Shown here: in pieces, positions 20,341-33,443 of the stretch
How the letters are laid out: each line of letters starts with the position of its first letter
How positions within the stretch are numbered: the first letter of the stretch is position 1
Assembly: GCF_026230105.1 (NCBI RefSeq)
Contig: NC_079484.1
Location: 11,671,805-11,735,804, forward strand
Origin: Diorhabda sublineata
Taxonomy: Eukaryota > Arthropoda > Insecta > Coleoptera > Chrysomelidae
DNA: 64,000 nucleotides
Direction of reading: 5' to 3'
Made by a program: the position numbers and the translations under genes
Notes under the pieces: model-generated
What the model was told of the DNA's origin: nothing
What the model saw: only the letters and a program-made list of their open reading frames with translations
Database searches by the model: none

Positions 20341-22790
20341 TCAAATTAGTACGAGAGATGGGTAATTGTACTAAGAACATTAGACTTTCATTTTCTGAAA
20401 AATACAATTGATGGGACATTAGGATTGTCACAAATGCTCATAATATAGGTACATTACCTACTTTCTAAAATGAATGAGTCTGACATGAGAAAATTCAATG
20501 GAAATATTTACTATTGTACAGTTCGACGGAGAGAGGTGTTATGTACTCAGCATAAAATAAACATATAATAAAATAAAATATATAACTTAAATTATTCAAC
20601 AATTTGAAAAATTATATGAATTTTGAAGTGTAATAAATATAAATTACGATTGAAATAGATCGTACCCCAGGAATGATCCTTTCATTCGAGTCATGTTTTA
20701 TCCATTTTCTCAAAGTATCTATATCGTTCTTCGAAATGTTTCTCACAACAAAAGCCAACGATATCGACTTTCCACTATTTTATGGTTCGATATTGGAAGG
20801 TACTTAAAATAGCGAGCACTTTTCCGTCACTATGTTTTACACCGCGGTACCATACACAGTATAACCATCTGGTTTTATTAAAGACACTATAGTTTGAAAT
20901 AATAAACGGTCGAAAAATAAAATTTCCAACTACAAATGAATTCTAAAAAATATGAGAAGAAAAAAACACACACGCCGATTTTAGGTTATACACTTTAAGG
21001 CAAAAATTTTCATCTTTACCCTACCGTGGCTCTACCCCATGGTCTTACTTGTAACCGTGTTATACCCACGTCCACCTCTAAGTTCTCTAGATAGCTGCGC
21101 CGCGACATGGCTTTTACAAAAACATAGCATCCGGGCAACAAGAGAACCAAGCTGCTATATAGAATATGGGCTTGGTTTCCAGACCTGCATATCAGACTGT
21201 GGTCACGATCTACGATGATACATGATGGATGCGATCATATTTATCACAGCACACAAGAAGGTTAAGTTGGAATCTCTGGAACACTGTTTACATCACCACT
21301 ACACAAAATGGTTGACCCATGTGACAGATGAACATCTATATAGACTCATAGACAGGTGCGAGCAAGAAACATAGTGACAGATAATATTCAAGATGGCGGA
21401 CGCTTCCGTCCAATTATGACGTACTTCCGTTATAGAATCGGCTTTGCTTGCCTACATTAAATGTAATTACTTTTATTAACATAAAATGCACTATTATTTA
21501 AGAATTATTTATTAAAACTTTATAACTCATCTTAAAATTAAATGGCGATTTGTCCATAGCAATCTTGCAGATTAATTTGGAAACACCCTGTTGTTCTGTT
21601 TTTCTCCTACTGAAAACAAACTATTAGCAAATAGAGAAAATCTCAGTTCTTCGACTTTTTGCACTATTATTTCTCTTTCCAATCGGTAAGAAACTTTTCC
21701 TTTATCAAAAGCTTTTAAACCCGACAACGGTCGAGGTCCAAGACGGACGTCCCGACGCCGTCAACGCTTCTTTCCATTTAACAAGGGTATAATTTTTGTT
21801 CGCCCAGAAAGTTTTTAAATAACTTTGATTGAAATTTAATTTGAGGCTCTAAAGGGAACGTCGAAGTTGTCCAGTACAGGACCGGGTTTTCCTTGGTATC
21901 ATGTTTTTGGAATTTAAAAAAAAAAACGTTAGTTTCGAATGTAACCTGTTCCAACTTACTCAACCGCAATTCCAAAAATTGAGTTGTTGTATCTCGTTTC
22001 TAATTTTTTCCCTCTTCCCTTTGCTACGTATACCGTACCTTACAGAATCGTCTGTATCAGTATTTTATCATATTTTCTGGAGGATGCCTTTCTAAGCACT
22101 CACAATTCTATTTATTCAAAAAGGATTATGATATACGATATTTCAACTTTTTGAATACGCATTTGAATTTAACAGATTAGCTGCCGTTTTACCCAAGTAT
22201 GTGTATTTATTCACAACTATTAATTAATACATCTGAAACAAATGCGACTTTATACTATGCTTTACCATACAGAATGGAAAAAATGACAGCTTTGTTCGCA
22301 CAAGCAAATCCCGAAAAAATTTTTATGCGCAACTGCGGCTTAAAATGAATCCGTGATTGATTTCTGTTTCTTGTGGACTACATCTGTAAATTCAAAAATC
22401 TCCCAATAACAAAACTTAATAACAAAGTAAATAAGATATTATGTGAAATACCTTGATTGAATGGAAGCCTTTTCTGTTAATATAAGAGTCAGGATATTCC
22501 CGAGGTCTCTCTTTTCTAATATGGCTTTAATATATTCATCTTTCCTTCACAAATTTTTCCTCCCTGGACTGCTTTCTGAACAATTACAAACAATATTTCT
22601 TCGCCACCCGTCTGACCGACGCCTGATCCGTGGAATTCGAAATTTCTTTTTTTGTTATTCCAATTGTGGTTTTTTAAAATTTTTATTTTATGCATATTTC
22701 AATGTTTCTTCCATTATATTGTTGTACCAACTTGCGGACAGCAGTAATTTAAGTCAATCAAGGTGTTTTAAAGTCGAGACTAGTTAAACA
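20341..22790. other. No gene; two GC-richer islands
   Basis: No supported gene. About 20990-21440 and 21720-21780 are GC-richer than average. The first contains CAAGATGGCGGAC at about 21389, annotated separately. The rest is AT-rich spacer. Confidence 0.35.
21389..21425 (+). promoter_or_regulatory. Possible YY1-like and CRE-like sites
   Basis: CAAGATGGCGGAC matches the extended YY1/pho-type core and is followed within 25 bp by TGACGTACTTCCG, a CRE-like plus ETS-like word. The pair lies in a GC-richer patch and could be a 5' end of a host gene. The ATG inside the motif gives only eight codons before a stop, so no coding exon is supported. Confidence 0.2.
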
Positions 22791-22794
22791 AAGA

Positions 22795-23106
22795 ATGAAT
22801 AGAGTTAGGCAGTTAAGTGAACGCGAAGCTGAAAGAATAGCCGAGCTAGTTGGACAGGTACAAAGTTATCATGAAGTGGCAAATCTGTTTGGCGTACACC
22901 ACACAACCATTGGCAGATTGATGCAAGCATTTCGAGAGACAGGTTCACATTCTAGGAGGCCTGGACAAGGATGTCTTTCAGATGACCGTTTTTTGCAATT
23001 AAATTCATTAAGAAATCGGTCAATAGCAAGTGTCTAGCTCAACAGCCTTTTACGAGAAGTTCGAAATGTAAATATCTCTGATAGATCAATAAGACGACAC
23101 CTAAGA
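22795..23106 (+). pseudogene. Tc1-like transposase N-terminus, truncated
   Basis: An ATG at 22795 opens 80 codons to a stop at 23035. The peptide reads RQLSEREAERIAELVGQV, then SYHEVANLFGVHHTTIGRLM and a GSHSRRPGQGCLSDD segment. This is the paired-like HTH and GRPR-type linker arrangement of Tc1-family transposases. After the stop the homology continues as LLREVRNVNISDRSIRRHLR, like the second HTH, until a TG-rich run at 23107 cuts it off. Everything catalytic is missing. The interruption coincides with the tail of a LINE on the other strand. Confidence 0.75.
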
Positions 23107-23151
23107 CGTGTGTGTGTCTCTGTGTGTGTGTCTGTGTGTGTGTGTGTGTGT
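23107..23151. repeat. (TG)n-rich microsatellite
   Basis: A 45-bp imperfect TG run with TC interruptions. Read on the minus strand it is an (AC)n stretch directly downstream of a LINE 3' region, so it may be that element's 3' tail. Confidence 0.9.
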
Positions 23152-23445
23152 AAAAGAAAATGGCTTGGAGGCAAGTCCATCAGCCGCAGAATTTCTCAAT
23201 GATTCTACTTAAATATTAATTTTAATATCCTTTATGAAATTTACTAGTAGATCTAAAGTTTGTCGGGTATCTATGCTTAAAAGATGTGTGAGGTTTAGAG
23301 GTAACGAGTAGTTTTGTTTAACAAGTAACTGCAACAAATTATTTGTTTTATGAATGTGATTGCTGCATGCGAAAGCAATGTGATTTAGATCAGCACAAGA
23401 ATTAGTTTCAAATGAAACAAATACACATACAAAAGATAGCAAAAA
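23152..23445 (-). mobile_element. LINE 3' end, Jockey/I-like
   Basis: The minus strand reads ADLNHIAFACSNHIHKTNNL, LLVKQNYSLPLNLTHLL, and DLLVNFIKDIKINI followed by a stop at 23209. An HI-x-F-x-C core with a later LL...FI-x-x...I-stop ending matches the C-terminal tail after RNase H in Jockey/I-type LINEs. About 60 bp of 3' UTR follow, then the (AC)n run. The 5' part is absent. Identification rests on pattern memory. Confidence 0.5.
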
Positions 23446-23449
23446 AATT

Positions 23450-24508
23450 AAAATATTAATTCAAGGTAGTTTGAAACAAAACAACCCGGACTGTAATTCA
23501 TATAATGCAAATGTGCAGGTCTGCTTTGCGAACTCCTGATTATTTATCAACAGGAGAAAATATTCGTTCTGAAAATCTCCAAAGATGAGTACTCATGAGT
23601 CAGTTTCTGCTAGTTTCTGACTGGTCTGCGAACAAAGCTAATATCACTAGAAGTAAACGGCACTTATTATATGTTGAGCTTAAACGTCTCCAGCCGATGC
23701 ATTGTGGTCTACCCAAATAACATAATGAATCCTTTTACTCCGATTGATATGACACTCTTTTTACTGTAAGTGTGAACATAATTCATGTTAAGTGTAACAA
23801 AAAGGCTATAACTATTCATATGTTCGAGAAAATCCTATAAGTTTGGCGACTTTGTTTAAGTGAATATTTCAATGGTGGAATAAGTTATTTAGATTAATTC
23901 CCAATTGCAGTTCTTGAGATATATTTTCAGTAGAATATTCATAGTTGAAAATGTCAAATTGTATATTAATATACTGTCGGTACTATTCGATTACGCAGTT
24001 CATGATAGGGCTAGTATAGTTTTTATTATTTTATTATCCATTATAATAAAAACTCATTCTATTGTAGTGAAATAATGTAATAATAAAAGTAATATAGTCA
24101 TTATTATACGCTGGAAGCAAAATATTTGGCAATATTTGCTCCAAATATACTCGTATACTTATACTGTCATTTTTTCGTCAATTATTTGGTATGTACGAGT
24201 ATCATTCATACAATATTTAGTAGTGAATCAGATTTACAGGTACATTATGTGTTTTGTACATCGCCAGACGTTTTATAACTATTAACTGGAGCTACAGAAA
24301 TTGACAACTGACAGAAAAACATCATCATTTCTGACAATATTATCTATCCTAGGTATTAGCAAATTAACTTTTATCAAAAAGCAAATTGCTACATTTTTAA
24401 GGTCATTCGCTTAGACGTATTGCCTTTTAAAAACAGATTATCATTGACAACTGGATACTCCAAATGGAAAGTAGCGTTTACCATGATTGAAATTTGAATT
24501 ACAATTAA

Positions 24509-24510
<2 letters not shown>
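23450..24510. other. No gene seen
   Basis: AT-rich spacer. No continuation of the Tc1 transposase is found beyond the LINE. Confidence 0.4.

Positions 24511-24511
<1 letters not shown>

Positions 24512-24570
<59 letters not shown>
24512..24570. repeat. (TA)n microsatellite at a mariner end
   Basis: A 59-bp TA run whose last TA is the target-site TA of mariner copy C, which starts at 24571. Confidence 0.95.
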
Positions 24571-24571
<1 letters not shown>

Positions 24572-25568
24572 GAGGATATATTGAAAAATTCTTAGCCTAC
24601 TATAGAACCAAACAAAATTTCAATATAAAAATATTTTATTACCTCCGCATTGGAAGAAAATTTACGATCTTTCAAACTTTTTTTCAGTTGGGGAAGGAGA
24701 TGATAGTCGGATGGAGCCAAATCTGGTGAATAATGGGGGTGTCCTAGTAATTCAAATTCGAATTTTTTGCATGGAAACATGAGATTTGTGTGCAGGGGTG
24801 TTGTCCTGCAAAAATAAAATATTTTTGCATAGCTTTTCGCGTCTTTTCTCTTTAATTTTTTCCCGCAGAGTGGTCAGTAATGTCGAAGAGTAATTTTTAG
24901 TCATTGTTCTACTATTACTCCATGGCAATCCCAAAAAACTGAACCAAGAACTTTTCCAGCAGATTTTTGAACACGAAACTTCTTAGGTCTTGAAGAACCA
25001 GAGTGTCGCCATTCCATTGATTGTTGCTTTGTTTCTGGATTGTAGAAATGTACCCAAGTCTCATCCATAGTAACAATTCGATTTAAGAAGTCTACATCGT
25101 TTTCAAATCGAGCACAGATCGAACGCGATGCTTCTACCCTTGCACGCTTTTGGTCAACATTCAATCATTTGGGCATCCATTTTGCAGCATTTTTTTCATG
25201 TCCAAATTGACGTGAACTATATGATGAACGCGTTTGTATGAAATAATGCTTCAGATACCCGTTTTAGCCCAAATTGACGGTCTTTCCAATCGGTCATCAT
25301 CTTCAATGGAAAATTTGTGTCTTTAAAAGCAATTTTTCACGGTCTCATAAGAAGGACATTGATCACCAAAGGTATTAAGCATATCTTCGTAAGTCTGCTT
25401 ATCTCTTAACCCTTTAAAAAAAAAGATACTTGATGATGGCTCGATACTCCAATTTTTCGATTTTCTCAATTCCGGTGGACATATTTTTTCTTTTAATTTA
25501 TTGCGTAACTCTGGTTCACTTTTTTGACGTCAAACTGTACACTGACACTTCTAGTAAGTTATTGTTCG
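24571..25568 (-). mobile_element. Mariner copy C, 5'-truncated and decayed
   Basis: The 3' terminal repeat (CGAGGATATATTGAAAAATT) is intact and abuts the TA run. The start codon is at 25482 (minus). The homologous 5' leader ends abruptly at 25568, so the 5' terminal repeat is lost. Readable pieces are MDETWVHFYNPETKQQSMEW near 25060, SVFWDCHGVI near 24920, LQDNTPAHKSHVSM near 24800, and YSPDLAPSDYHLLPQLKKSL near 24690. After SSNAEVIK the last ~40 codons of the transposase are deleted. Around 25165-25480 the N-terminal half is broken by indels. It belongs to the same family as copies A and B. Confidence 0.9.
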
Positions 25569-25569
25569 A

Positions 25570-27105
25570 TTATCAACTTTTTTATTGCTGACATATTCAG
25601 CTTCAAGTCGGATGCTTTTTATAAAAAAACTTATATGTAGTTATGAATAAAGAATTATATCCGGCTCGCGCATGATGGCTATTACCCACTCAATTTTATA
25701 TTTATGAGTAATAGCGTCATTATACTCTTGTTTAATAAAATACTATTATTGACTCTTATAAGAAAACAGTTCTGAGCAATGATGTAAATATTTATAATGT
25801 ATTAAAATAGTGGGCGAAGAAATTTGATCTGATTGTAATTAATAACATGTAACGGACTTTCAGCATTTGATTTTTTCTATCCATATCAAGCGATTAGATG
25901 CCAAAGGGACAGTAACAATGCTATTACTTGTTGAGAGATAATATTGATACAGGTGTCAGAGTAAAAAAAGATAATAAGATTCACTAAACACCTAATATAG
26001 AAAACTATTAGAATGAACACTGGACATTGTACTGTTGGCATAAAACTCCAGAATAGTAGATTGTCTTGAAAAAAAAACAGAAGTATATGAGTAAAAACCT
26101 TCGGGTTTGAAATCTTTTAAAATGAGCTATAAAAGGAAAAAGATGGGGGAATGGTCAGCTAATGAATAAGTTATGGTAAACAAAAAGTAACTCTCTTCTG
26201 TGTCGAGAGAATTTATTATGTATTTTTATCTGTTTTGAATTACTCGAACTTCTCAGCGTATCCATCCTATATATTTTTGAAGGCACGCTCAATTAATTCA
26301 TGTTAATAGTTGCAAGTTCTCAATTTTTATTACTTATTATTATTTAACATATATTTTCTCCGTATGGTTGTTGAGACGTGATGTTCAGATTTTAGAAGGT
26401 TGCTATAGAATAAAGAAACTGTAGACCTATGAATTAGACAGATACGGTTCTGTCTTTTCGACGAGTGAAAAATCTAATCCCACGAATTAAGCCATTTTAA
26501 AGGTTGAAAGAGGATTTCGAGCAACATTTATAATTAATTTTTTGCCTTGAGTGTTTTCGTTCGCTTCTCTTCACTTTGACTCCCGCTATAACGTCAACTC
26601 TTCAACTCTCAGTCAAAACACTCCACTAATTCTTTGAAAAAGTGTTAAAATTGATTTCGTGATTCCCAATCCGGTCCGCGACAACGAGCCGAAGGATGAA
26701 GAAACGTTTAAAAAGAAATGCACTCGAATTAACAAGATTAATTGAAATACGCTTAAGCAGATATACTACGAAGTTTATTTTTTGAAATGAAAAATAATCA
26801 TTGATTCTGACCTACTTAACAAAATATAGTGAGAGTTAAACTTCTAAATATATTAAGATACGAGAGTTGCCTAAAGCGAATATTGTGTTCAAAAGGGCTC
26901 ATTTTTTTGAGATGCGAAACTCGTATTTAGTACCATCTAACCTCAAAAAATTAACACGTTATAATTTTAAAATATATGTAAAAACATCATTTTCGTGAAT
27001 ATATGTTAGCATAAACTTATCTTTGAAACGTTTAAATTTTTCTTCTTGCATCAATTATCTAAGATTTAGAGCAAGTTCACGACGGCCATTTCAAACTTTT
27101 TTTTA
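25570..27105. other. No gene seen
   Basis: AT-rich spacer. A locally GC-richer stretch at about 26560-26700 contains TCAGTC near 26611, like an arthropod initiator, but no supported exon follows. Confidence 0.3.
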
Positions 27106-27111
27106 CTTTGT

Positions 27112-27285
27112 AGGTTGTACAGGGTGCAACGTTAACTTTCAACCTAAAGGTTTGTATTCTCATATCAAAGTAACTTTTTTCATGAATGGCCCGCTCTCCA
27201 GTTCCAAGAGTAAAAAAAGGTTCCCACCTCAACCTGAAGATGTCAGCACTTATCAATATATGTTGAGAAATGTTTTTTAGAAACA
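27112..27285 (+). repeat. Interspersed repeat, copy 1
   Basis: Begins near a TACAGGGTGCAACGTTAAC end, typical of a Tc1-like terminus, and carries the block CTGAAGATGTCAGCACTTAT followed by CAATATATGTTG. The same block recurs at 29600 (plus) and 42275-42330 (minus). It is probably a dispersed non-autonomous element, but its full limits are not clear. Confidence 0.5.
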
Positions 27286-27289
27286 AAAC

Positions 27290-29570
27290 ATATATTGCTG
27301 AAGACGATCAATGTTTTAATAAACGAACTGATTAAAGTAACCACAGTGTAGTAATAATAAATAAACCTGTATTTGGACGTGTTTCTATTTCAAGCAAACA
27401 ATAGAAAGTAACAAAATATAATGATGTCAAAAATCATTTAGAAAATTGTTTTTTGAGATATATGAATTCAATATTTTATTATAATTATACACATCTTTAT
27501 GTTCATATATTTATATACTTATTAAATGACTTTACAAATTTTATACGTTTCGGCGTCTATTTTGGATCCCTTATCAAGAGGAGGGATCTAATTTTGTTGA
27601 TTTAGACTTTGATTTATTGAAATATTGTAGTATTTTTCTTATTTATTTACACTATTACTATCTGTGGGGTGAATTTATAAACACTGTCTTTTACTCACTC
27701 AATTTATTCAAACACTTTAAACTACACTTAACTAACTTATATAATAATTAACTTGTCACCAATACTCAACTAACTATAATTTATTTAAATTCTTCGGTTA
27801 TTTTTCTATTTCCTTCCGTTCCCTATGACTATTTATTAGATATAAACTAAACTCCGCAAGACCTTCCTAGAAATTAGATTGAAACAAACAATGTAAGCAA
27901 ATCTCCTGCTCTGTTGAAAACATATATAAAAAACATCAAACGGGCCGCGACGTCGCCAAATCTTAGAATTTCATTATAACCGGACAGGACCGCTTTCATG
28001 TCGGGGACGAGTTCGTAACAATATTTGAAATTGATTGATATGATTTGATAATGTATTATGTCCTTTATGACTTGAACTTATAGCATATTTATTGTCTTAT
28101 TCATAAGGTATCGAAACACAATTTTATGTTTGATGATTATTATTAATTGTTAATGTAATCCTTTATCTTCAAATTTGAATATCATGTTTCCAATAATCCG
28201 TTCAACAGTTCTTAGTTGCTATAATTGTGGTTTTTGATGTTGTTCAGAAACTTTTCTACAGATTGAAAAGAGAAATATCGTGTTGGTTACATCTGAAAAG
28301 GAGTTATTTTGCTCGCAGCGTTCTAAATGCAAATTACCGACAGGGATGAAAAAAAGGAAAGAAAATCAAATTCTGCCCGGGTAATAGGAGTATCGCAGAA
28401 ACTGGTTTATGTAGCTGTACGGCGACGACAAGTATCGGAGAATAGATATATAAAGATTTAATTTTTAAGTACATATAATTTGTACCTTCATTAAAACATT
28501 TAGAATACAAATGAACAGCTGATATTTCCAATCGTATTAAAATACTCTATTATTATCTTTTACTCTTCGTCATGATATTGTAGTCGACCTCAGAAACTGA
28601 TACTTACATGGGGTGAACCTTCAATATAATAAAAAACAATAAATAAGTAAAAAAACTTAAAATAAAACAAGAAGAAGGTGGAAAAGTTGGAAATACCTGA
28701 TAAAGGTTTAACGGAACATGAGAATTGGCATCTGGCCCTTTCAATCACAGATAAGTGAAATAATTTTCTTGTTTGAAACACGATGCATCATTTTCTAGTC
28801 GCATCGCTCATATTCACATCTGTTAAGACAGGTACTAACAAGTTTTAACCTGTTGCAACTTACCAGTCTGCTATTATAACTGCTTTAGTGAGATCGTAAA
28901 TATAGTAAATTTGGAGACAGTTCATAAATGATATGGAATACTGAGAGTTTCAGTAAGTACAAGGAACGACAGAGATGATCTTTTACCTCAAAAAAGTGTT
29001 ATTTCAAACAGAAAATTGACTATTTGAGATCTTATTGAAGCACTAAAAATATCTTATGGGTACGAAAGAGAAATGAATAATTGACAAACAAATTTCTTAT
29101 CACGATTCACAAATGTATAGCCGCTAAAAGTTTCTCTATCTTCTCTATCTATCCGCATTCGTACCACGTACCAGATTTGGCACCATATCACTTACAAAGT
29201 CCACGATGAGCAAAAGATAGTCATTCCAGTTCAATCATTGATTGATTATGAGATAAGTGCATTACTAGCAATTCAACGTTTAAATTAAGTTTTTACTTTG
29301 CTTTTAATAACGAAAGTTTTTGTTCTCCCTATATTGTTAACAACGCGTCATGATCAGAAAACTTTACAAAGAGTTTTACTTCAACTACCACCCTTGGGTA
29401 GTAATAACATATACCATATAAAACATGTATCTCATTTACTTCCTATTCCTATTTCAAACATAGGAAATATCTTTTTTTTGCTTTCCTCTATAGAAAGAGT
29501 GAATTACAGCATGGAATATTCACACTATAAGCTAAATGAATACGCCAAAAGTAGTCAAACAGTCAACCCC
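27290..29570. other. No gene seen
   Basis: AT-rich spacer. A somewhat GC-richer block at about 27920-28015 (GGGCCGCGACGTCGCC) has no coding continuation. Confidence 0.35.
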
Positions 29571-29574
29571 TTTG

Positions 29575-29700
29575 TCTGAAAAGTTCCTAGCTTCAACCTT
29601 AAAACGTCAGCACTTATCAATATAAGTTGGAAAATATGTGTGCACATGCATTGAGCGATTCTCACTAGATTTTTCTGCAAATGGGAACATTTTAGTATCA
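29575..29700 (+). repeat. Interspersed repeat, copy 2
   Basis: Contains ACGTCAGCACTTATCAATAT and TAAGTTGGAAAATATGTG, homologous to the repeats at 27112 and 42230. It lies immediately upstream of a mariner relic. Confidence 0.5.
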
Positions 29701-29727
29701 AAATGTCATTAAATATTTGTTTTTGTT

Positions 29728-30050
29728 AGGACACTCTGTACCATCATTTACAACCGTAAAATTTTGGGCTGCGGGATCAAACGTTGTCGTATCAGCTTGC
29801 CTGCGGACGAGCATTCCGGACCTCTAAAAACTGCAACTACCGGCGATATCATCGAAAAAGTTCACCAAATAGTTAGAAAGACAAAAGAGACTATCGGCAT
29901 ATCGAAAGAACGTATTGCCACGTACTGACTAAAAAATTTTGCATGCGTAAGCTATCTGCGCGTTGGGTACATCACTTGCTTTCTTTGGACTAAAAGCGCA
30001 TATAGCATGAAACCTAAACCTTATTGATAAGATTTGAGCGAAATGAGTCG
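29728..30050 (+). pseudogene. Mariner transposase N-terminal half, irritans-like
   Basis: Across frame changes the plus strand reads HSVPSFTTVKFWAA, LKTATTGDIIEKVHQIV, TIGISKERIA and MRKLSARWVHHLLSLD, then FERNESSFL near 30030. These correspond to the end of the first HTH, the TATTPEI-like linker, the second HTH and the WVP-type motif of irritans-related mariners. No catalytic region or terminal repeats are found. It is a different lineage from copies A-C. Confidence 0.75.
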
Positions 30051-31022
30051 AGTTTTTTAATCGATCCATATTTGTCAAATGGATGGAAATATAAACTTTG
30101 AAAAATTCTTTTTTAATAAATAAAATGATTATGAAAATAAATGTTTTGTTTCTTTGCTCAATACTAGATTTTTACTCATACTCACTTTATGATATAAACT
30201 AATAAATATGATTGATATCACTGAAACAAGAATCTTGAGTAGTTATATACAAACATGGTGAAAATGAGACTTCTCATACTAATAAATTTAAACTCCTTAT
30301 CAACACACTACTGCCTAATCCTAGGTATTTTGCTTTATACCGATGAAAATGGAATGTGTTGAAAATCAAAAGTTATTGAACACGTATCATTCGAGGCCCC
30401 GTTCCTGTTTTAAAAAATTTGTGGTATAACACCAACCCTTGGTATAATAGAGTCTAAGCCTTACTTTCTTCGTTGATAGTTATAAATACCGGTAGGCATT
30501 TGTTGGAACACCCTTTATATTGAATAAGTAACAGCGGCATATATTTCGATCTCTCCTTGAGTATGTTTGTACCTTCTGAAGAATATAAACCTTAACAAAA
30601 TTCCATATATCCAAAGTTATAACATACGTGAATATATAGACGTGTATAGAGAGTAAAAAAAGTGTCAGTTTTTATTGATTCGTATGTTGTGCGCAAAGAG
30701 TAGGGAAAATATAAGCGCTATTTGTGGTGCATTTTGCACCAGTGGCTCCCACATTGTCTCAAACTTGAACATAAATAAGATATTTGATAAATCTAGCTCA
30801 ATTCATAAAATCAATTCTTCCATTTCTTTTCTTATTACCATCTCATAGTGATCAATTTTATCGTTGTTATTATAAAGAACTTCGTTATCTAGTAAGAACA
30901 TAGTGCCGAAAATGTTTGTCCTTATTCCAGCGCTATTACAAGAATGGTATCGAATTTTGAAGTTACCTAAACAGTAAACAAGAGAGGAAAGTGATGCTTC
31001 TGTTAGATGCTTTGTCAAGAGG

Positions 31023-31290
31023 AATGACAGTGAACACTGAGAAGCTCTGTGGAACTTTATGCGCTATTCCAAATCGTTCTCTAGCGTCGTTATGCTTTAC
31101 GACAATACAGGAACAACCAGTACACATTCATAACTTAGTATGATAGGACCTCCATCTATTTCCAAACCATTTTTAGAGGAAAACTTTAAGGGAAACTGTC
31201 ATTATTTGGTTGAATGTTCAGGCATCAGAGTTATAAAAAGATGGATTGAAAAGCTGAAAAAAATATCTCTGTTTGTAATGCAATTTACTT
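31023..31290 (+). pseudogene. Mariner-like transposase C-terminal relic
   Basis: The readable order is MTVNTEKLCGTLCAI, LYDNTGTTSTH (a decayed HDNARPH-like second catalytic motif), DLHLFPNHF, and WLNVQASEL followed by KDGLKS-KKYL. The last resembles the WLNxQAxEFYxxGIxKLVxRYDKCL ending of one mariner lineage. The strand is broken by stops and indels throughout. Confidence 0.5.
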
Positions 31291-31299
31291 TCATTACCA

Positions 31300-33000
31300 A
31301 AGTTCCTCCTACACCATTATAAAATAGATTTTCTCATAGTTATAGGTGAATATTTTGCATTGAATTAATTATTTCTCAAATATGTGAGAGTATATATGTC
31401 TCTGTCTATTCCACACACTCTCTATCGACTCAATTGGTTAAAAACAGAAATAAAAACCCTTCCAAAAGGTTTTGACCAAAATTTCTAATTCGTCCCAAAA
31501 GTTTTTCGGGTAAAATGTTGTTAAACGTGACCAAATTCACTGTAAAAAAGTTTTCACATAGGACCAAGCTTCTAATTCAACTCGCCCTAAATCTACAAAC
31601 TTGAACTCTACTACTTAGTCAAAATATGGGACTTGGCTCTTCTACTACCATCACATGTGTGTGTGGTTAAAATCGTATTTACTATTATATTAGTTTTCTG
31701 TTATATGATAGTTCTTATTAGGAATGAACATATTTTCACTGGGTTGTAGAATTTGTTAAATTATGAGTAATTACAGTAGAATGTCGCAGCGAAGGTAGAT
31801 TCTTGGTTAGTCAGAAATCAGATCAACTATTGTCTCACACAGAACATAGCTATTCTAAGCGTTTGTCTATTACTTTGAACACGTGATTCTCCGGAATCCC
31901 CAAAGAAGCTGAGCACGTTTTCTTTGCCAGGTACTTCCGCAATAGAAGTACTTCAAGTTCCCTATGTCACAGAAAGACAAAGTACTACAAATAATAACGA
32001 CGGACAGAGAGGAAGTTGATACGTAAAAATATTTTAATAAAATAGAACCTGTTATTTTCCAATCAGTATTTCACCACAAGCATTTTTTGTGTACCGTAAA
32101 TTTTTATACCAGATATCTAAAAATTAGTATAACATTTTTTCAATGTTCAACAAACTCAACATTAACATATGAACATTTGTCAAGTCGTAGCTTTTAGATC
32201 CCTACCGTTTTACCGTTAAATCATTTAGTAACCGTTTTTTCAATTTATTATCATTTTTTGCTGATCTTTAAACTTGTGTCAATTACTAATGAAGCTCTTC
32301 AATATTGAAACGGTTGTGCCGGCAAATTTTGTTTTTCAACCTTTTTCGAATGATAGGTAAAATCACCAATTTTTTAAATAGAAAGTATATTGTTTAAAAG
32401 GTGTCTTCTATATTGGAAAATAGTTTCGTTTTCAAACTGATTGCAGTAACTAAGATAGAATAAAATAGTTAGTGTGTTGAAACGTCTCAGCAACTTGTTT
32501 TGTAATTATAAGTTGTAAGTATTGTAATATTAGTTTAAAATACGTTAATAATTCTGAAAAATGGTTAGATTGATGAAAATGCATAAAACAACAGGTTTGA
32601 AAATGGTTACGGGGATAAAACCCGAATACACCAGTAAGCAACACGCCTATTTCATTATAAATTTCCTGATTTACCGCCTACATCCCAAGGAACAATTATT
32701 TGAATAGAGAAGCAGTTTAGTTAGGTCATGTAAGGCTGATAAAAAAGCATCTGCCAATAAGTGATGAAATAAATCAAATTAGATGTGATGCTTTAGTTTG
32801 AGGATAACAACCTAACCTAACCCACATACATCGAATAGACAGGCATCAACTACATTGATACTGGTCACCACCTTTTTATTGAGAGAAACTTGGGTGGCTT
32901 ATTTGGAACTACTTCAAAGTTATGTAATTTTCACTTTCGCAAGTTCTCATCCTGATACAAGAAACCTTTAAATTCCTCATTACCAGCACAATATCCGGCA
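31300..33000. other. No gene seen
   Basis: AT-rich spacer. A short frame at about 32560-32640 (MVRLMKMHKTTGLKMV...) ends at a GTAAGC donor-like site and could be a tiny exon, but nothing else supports it. Confidence 0.3.
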
Positions 33001-33007
33001 TTGCCTC

Positions 33008-33280
33008 TATGCAATATTTCCCAATTGGTGGATAGGAAAGCGACGATTGATAGAATAGCCCAAGCGATCTACTGATCTTACATTATTAGATTTCTTTCTA
33101 CGGAGATATATAGAGGGCAAAGCCAAGTCTTTCAATTTAAATGGCTTAAAAGAACGAATAAAGCTAGCGATTAAGTTTATCATGCCTGATACGTAAAAGA
33201 AAGTTAAAAGCCAGTTTTAAAAAGGATTAGAATGTTATTAAGACGTTCACGACGAACATTTTGAACAACTACTTCATTGA
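33008..33280 (+). pseudogene. Transposase C-terminus related to the 4.3-kb element
   Basis: One frame of 90 codons ends in TGA at 33278 and has four internal stops but no indel. It reads YAIFPNWWIGKRRLIE, STDLTLLDFFLRRYIEGKA, NLNGLKERIKLAIKFIMPDT, and DVHDEHFEQLLH. It aligns residue for residue with the end of the transposase at 5604-5891 (FPARWIGRRG, SPDLTPLDFFLWGYLKTKV, LDDLRERIENE, VNGTHFEHLL). The third catalytic Asp (LLDFF) is retained. A Tc1-type terminus (ACACCCTG, then TA) follows at 33444-33453. The rest of the element is lost. The substitution-only decay suggests neutral ageing of an insertion. Confidence 0.8.
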
Positions 33281-33443
33281 GTTCCATAGTTTTGTTTAGT
33301 GTTCAACATTTTATAACATTTTGCATTAAATTTTAGGCAATTTCTGTGATTAAACGATTTTATTTTATGCTTCTTTATTTTTGCAATAAACGTTAACATT
33401 TTTTAATAGATATATCACAATGAATTCATTCCATTTGGCTTTT

